Of a stretch of DNA of 16,685 nt, positions 15,137 through 16,685 are shown in pieces. Origin of the DNA: Actinomycetota bacterium (GTDB lineage Bacteria; Actinomycetota; Actinomycetes; Nanopelagicales; Nanopelagicaceae); NCBI GenBank assembly GCA_009698045.1, contig WLRE01000016.1:1-16685 (forward strand). Direction: 5' to 3'. Below the pieces are notes generated by a model that worked only from the letters and a program-made list of their open reading frames with translations, was not told the DNA's origin and did not search any database. Each line of letters opens with the position of its first letter. Within the stretch, counting starts at the first letter, position 1. Both the position numbers and the translations under genes were made by a program.

Positions 15137-15592
15137 TTGGTCGATAAATACGAATCAGCAATGCAGGCTGCTCTTGAAGTTGCACGGCAAGCTCTAGATA
15201 CAAATGATGTTCCGGTTGGAGCGATCATTTTGGATGAGTCCGGAAATATTGTCTCCTCCGGATACAACCGACGTGAAGTTGATAGCGACCCCACCGCGCA
15301 TGCTGAAATTGTTGCGCTTCGAGAGGCCGCAGATATCGCCGGTAATTGGCGGTTAGATGGTCACACTCTGGTTGTCACTCTAGAACCTTGTGCAATGTGC
15401 GCGGGTGCAATTGCGCAAGCACGAATTAAGACTGTTGTTTTTGGTGCGTGGGATGAGAAAGCCGGAGCAGTGGGTTCGGTTTGGGACGTTCTCCGCGACC
15501 CTCGCGCGCCTTACCGAGTCGAAGTCATTGCCGGCGTTCGCGCTCAAGAATGCGCTGAACTACTCAACACATTCTTTACCGAACTTAGATAA
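15137..15592 (+). CDS. tadA: tRNA-specific adenosine deaminase
   Basis: This 151-residue zinc enzyme converts adenosine 34 to inosine in the anticodon of tRNA-Arg(ACG), an essential wobble modification. The cytidine-deaminase-fold motifs are intact: zinc-binding His55 and proton-shuttle Glu57 in HAEIVAL, and zinc ligands Cys85 and Cys88 in PCAMCAGA. DVPVGAI (24-30) is the expected N-terminal strand. The TTG start two bases after the upstream gene suggests translational coupling. An ATG at 15161 would give a slightly shorter protein that also fits the family, so the start is uncertain. The 3' end overlaps the convergent permease gene by 8 bases. Confidence 0.95.
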   Translation: MVDKYESAMQAALEVARQALDTNDVPVGAIILDESGNIVSSGYNRREVDSDPTAHAEIVALREAADIAGNWRLDGHTLVVTLEPCAMCAGAIAQARIKTVVFGAWDEKAGAVGSVWDVLRDPRAPYRVEVIAGVRAQECAELLNTFFTELR

Positions 15593-16685
15593 CGAGCTCG
15601 TACGAAGGATTAAGAATGGTGAGAGCGCCCTCTGCCTCACCGACCATACCTTCGGCGCAGATCGTGGAACCAACTTCCAGACCTTTAATTTCGCGCCGGC
15701 CCAAGAATTGAAGAGTGATTCCACCAGTGGAATCCCAAATCTCAACTTCAATCCGAGGTGCACCTCCTGATGGCGCCGTACGAATTGATGTCACATTTCC
15801 GCGCACATGCGCACGCTTGCGCCATACCGCTTTAGCGATGGGTTGAATGTTCTCGTCATAGTGACTGATGGCAATTTCTTCTTGGGTCATAGTCAAATCT
15901 GGCTTAGCAAGTGGTTTTGGCTCTGATGATTTAATAGGAGCAATCTCGCGCTTACTTTGAACCAAACTCTCCTCACCAGAGAGAATTCTTTCAACATCAA
16001 AAGGAACAATTGTTGCAACGACTCGTTCGAGTTGGGAGATAGGCCGAGCAATTTCTTCAGCTGTTTGATCGTGAAGCAGACGTCCAACAAGCGCTGAATA
16101 GGAACGTCGAGGTAACAAGAGTGTGAGTTCCACATCTGCCGCCGCTGTTGCGCGAATGGAATAATCCACTGCTGCATTAGGTAAGCGACGATCGGGACAA
16201 TCAATGAGCTCTAGTTGGACATCAGAGAGCGCAGCATTTGATGCCCAGGCAGCTGAGATTTCTTCAGCACGCCTATCATCAATAACAAAGTGAACTGCAC
16301 TTAACTTGCGCGGATTGAGGCTTCGCGCATATCGAATTGCTCCAACAGTGGCAATATCTACGCTATCTACTAATACTGTGACATCGTGGCGAGCGATAGA
16401 AGTTGCTCGAGATTTCTCTTGTGTCACCTTAAGCGCCGCTTGTTCGGCTCGATATTGACGATTGAGTCTAAGAAGAAGTAAAACCAAAATTGGCGTTATA
16501 GCCAAAATAATCCATGCGCCTTCAGTAAATTTGACGACAGAGAAGATAATAATAATGACTAGTGAAATGACTCCAGAGATTAAGTTCACTATATAACTTC
16601 GCTGCCAGCCCTTTTCCTTGCGAGTCTTTGCGCGTTTAGCCATACCGAAGCCAACTAATGAAAATCCTGTAAATACGCCGAGGGC
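15585..16685 (-). CDS. 3' part of an APC/KimA-like permease with Usp-like cytosolic domain and fused OB-fold domain (partial)
   Basis: The frame stays open to the window edge, so the N-terminal part of the gene lies outside and the ATG at 16643 is internal. The visible 366 residues begin with the last membrane segments (an edge segment VFTGFSLVGFG, then about residues 30-50 and 57-75). A cytosolic region of about 135 residues (about 97-230) follows, resembling the Usp-like tail of KimA/YdaO-type APC permeases, including the conserved LLHDQT. After a linker comes an OB-fold nucleic-acid-binding-like domain (about 290-366) with VRGNVTSIR, FLGRREIKGLEVG and ILNPSYEL. Other actinobacteria have this OB domain as a small separate protein, often near TrkA and APC-permease genes. 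KimA-type proteins import potassium, so a potassium or amino-acid role is plausible. An internal ATG at 15890 could also give the OB domain alone. Confidence 0.82.
   Translation of the reverse strand, partial: ALGVFTGFSLVGFGMAKRAKTRKEKGWQRSYIVNLISGVISLVIIIIFSVVKFTEGAWIILAITPILVLLLLRLNRQYRAEQAALKVTQEKSRATSIARHDVTVLVDSVDIATVGAIRYARSLNPRKLSAVHFVIDDRRAEEISAAWASNAALSDVQLELIDCPDRRLPNAAVDYSIRATAAADVELTLLLPRRSYSALVGRLLHDQTAEEIARPISQLERVVATIVPFDVERILSGEESLVQSKREIAPIKSSEPKPLAKPDLTMTQEEIAISHYDENIQPIAKAVWRKRAHVRGNVTSIRTAPSGGAPRIEVEIWDSTGGITLQFLGRREIKGLEVGSTICAEGMVGEAEGALTILNPSYELVI

Noticed and set aside
15390..15770. 126-residue rightward open frame across the tadA and permease ends
   Set aside because: It overlaps two well-supported genes in other frames and its translation has no domain-like pattern.
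15585..15890. A separate OB-fold gene starting at the ATG at 15890
   Set aside because: There is no stop, ribosome-binding site or -10 box before it and the upstream frame is continuous, so a fusion is preferred; internal initiation remains possible.
15585..16643. The ATG at 16643 as the true start of a 352-residue protein
   Set aside because: The frame continues upstream to the window edge and encodes hydrophobic, permease-like sequence, so the gene is truncated by the window and this Met is internal.

Overview
The window looks like chromosomal DNA from a small-genome actinobacterium. Base composition is moderate (close to balanced GC, not the high GC of Streptomyces) and the gene order is very compact. 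Non-ATG starts are frequent, and several start codons sit 6-7 bases after a TAnnnT box, as in leaderless actinobacterial transcripts. A tRNA-adenosine-deaminase-associated protein next to tadA is a typical actinobacterial pair. The streamlined freshwater acI group (Nanopelagicales) is a good guess, but that is inference. No stretch over 300 bases lacks a gene. I found no RNA gene, CRISPR array, insertion sequence or attachment site.

Region 1 (1-5675) is a divergent amino-sugar cluster. Leftward from about 2.63 kb run a DeoR-family regulator, a class II (fructose/tagatose-bisphosphate type) aldolase and a ten-helix DMT/YdcZ-type transporter, each overlapping the next. Rightward run a two-domain SIS enzyme, a ROK sugar kinase and nagA. 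Together they suggest phosphorylation of an N-acetylated hexosamine, deacetylation, SIS-type isomerisation/deamination and finally aldol cleavage, with sugar-phosphate-responsive repression. No nagB, PTS or hexose-phosphate kinase is present, so the route is incomplete here. A 3' fragment of an acidic-tailed protein lies at the left edge.

Region 2 (5695-8526) holds a small two-helix membrane protein coupled to an EntS-like MFS exporter, then a membrane-anchored HtrA-type serine protease with a PDZ domain and an unusual two-cysteine segment before the protease domain.

Region 3 (8550-12611) holds kynureninase, alone and leftward, then a Uup-type ABC-F ATPase and a second YdcZ-type transporter, both rightward. 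The divergent kynU and ABC-F start codons are only 47 bases apart.

Region 4 (12586-15592) holds leftward upp and an ACT-domain malic enzyme, and rightward the tadA-associated protein and tadA. The right edge (15585-16685) carries the leftward 3' part of an APC/KimA-like permease with a Usp-like cytosolic domain and a C-terminal OB-fold domain in one reading frame. I consider that fusion the most unusual item in the window. Three convergent gene pairs overlap at their 3' ends, which fits genome streamlining.
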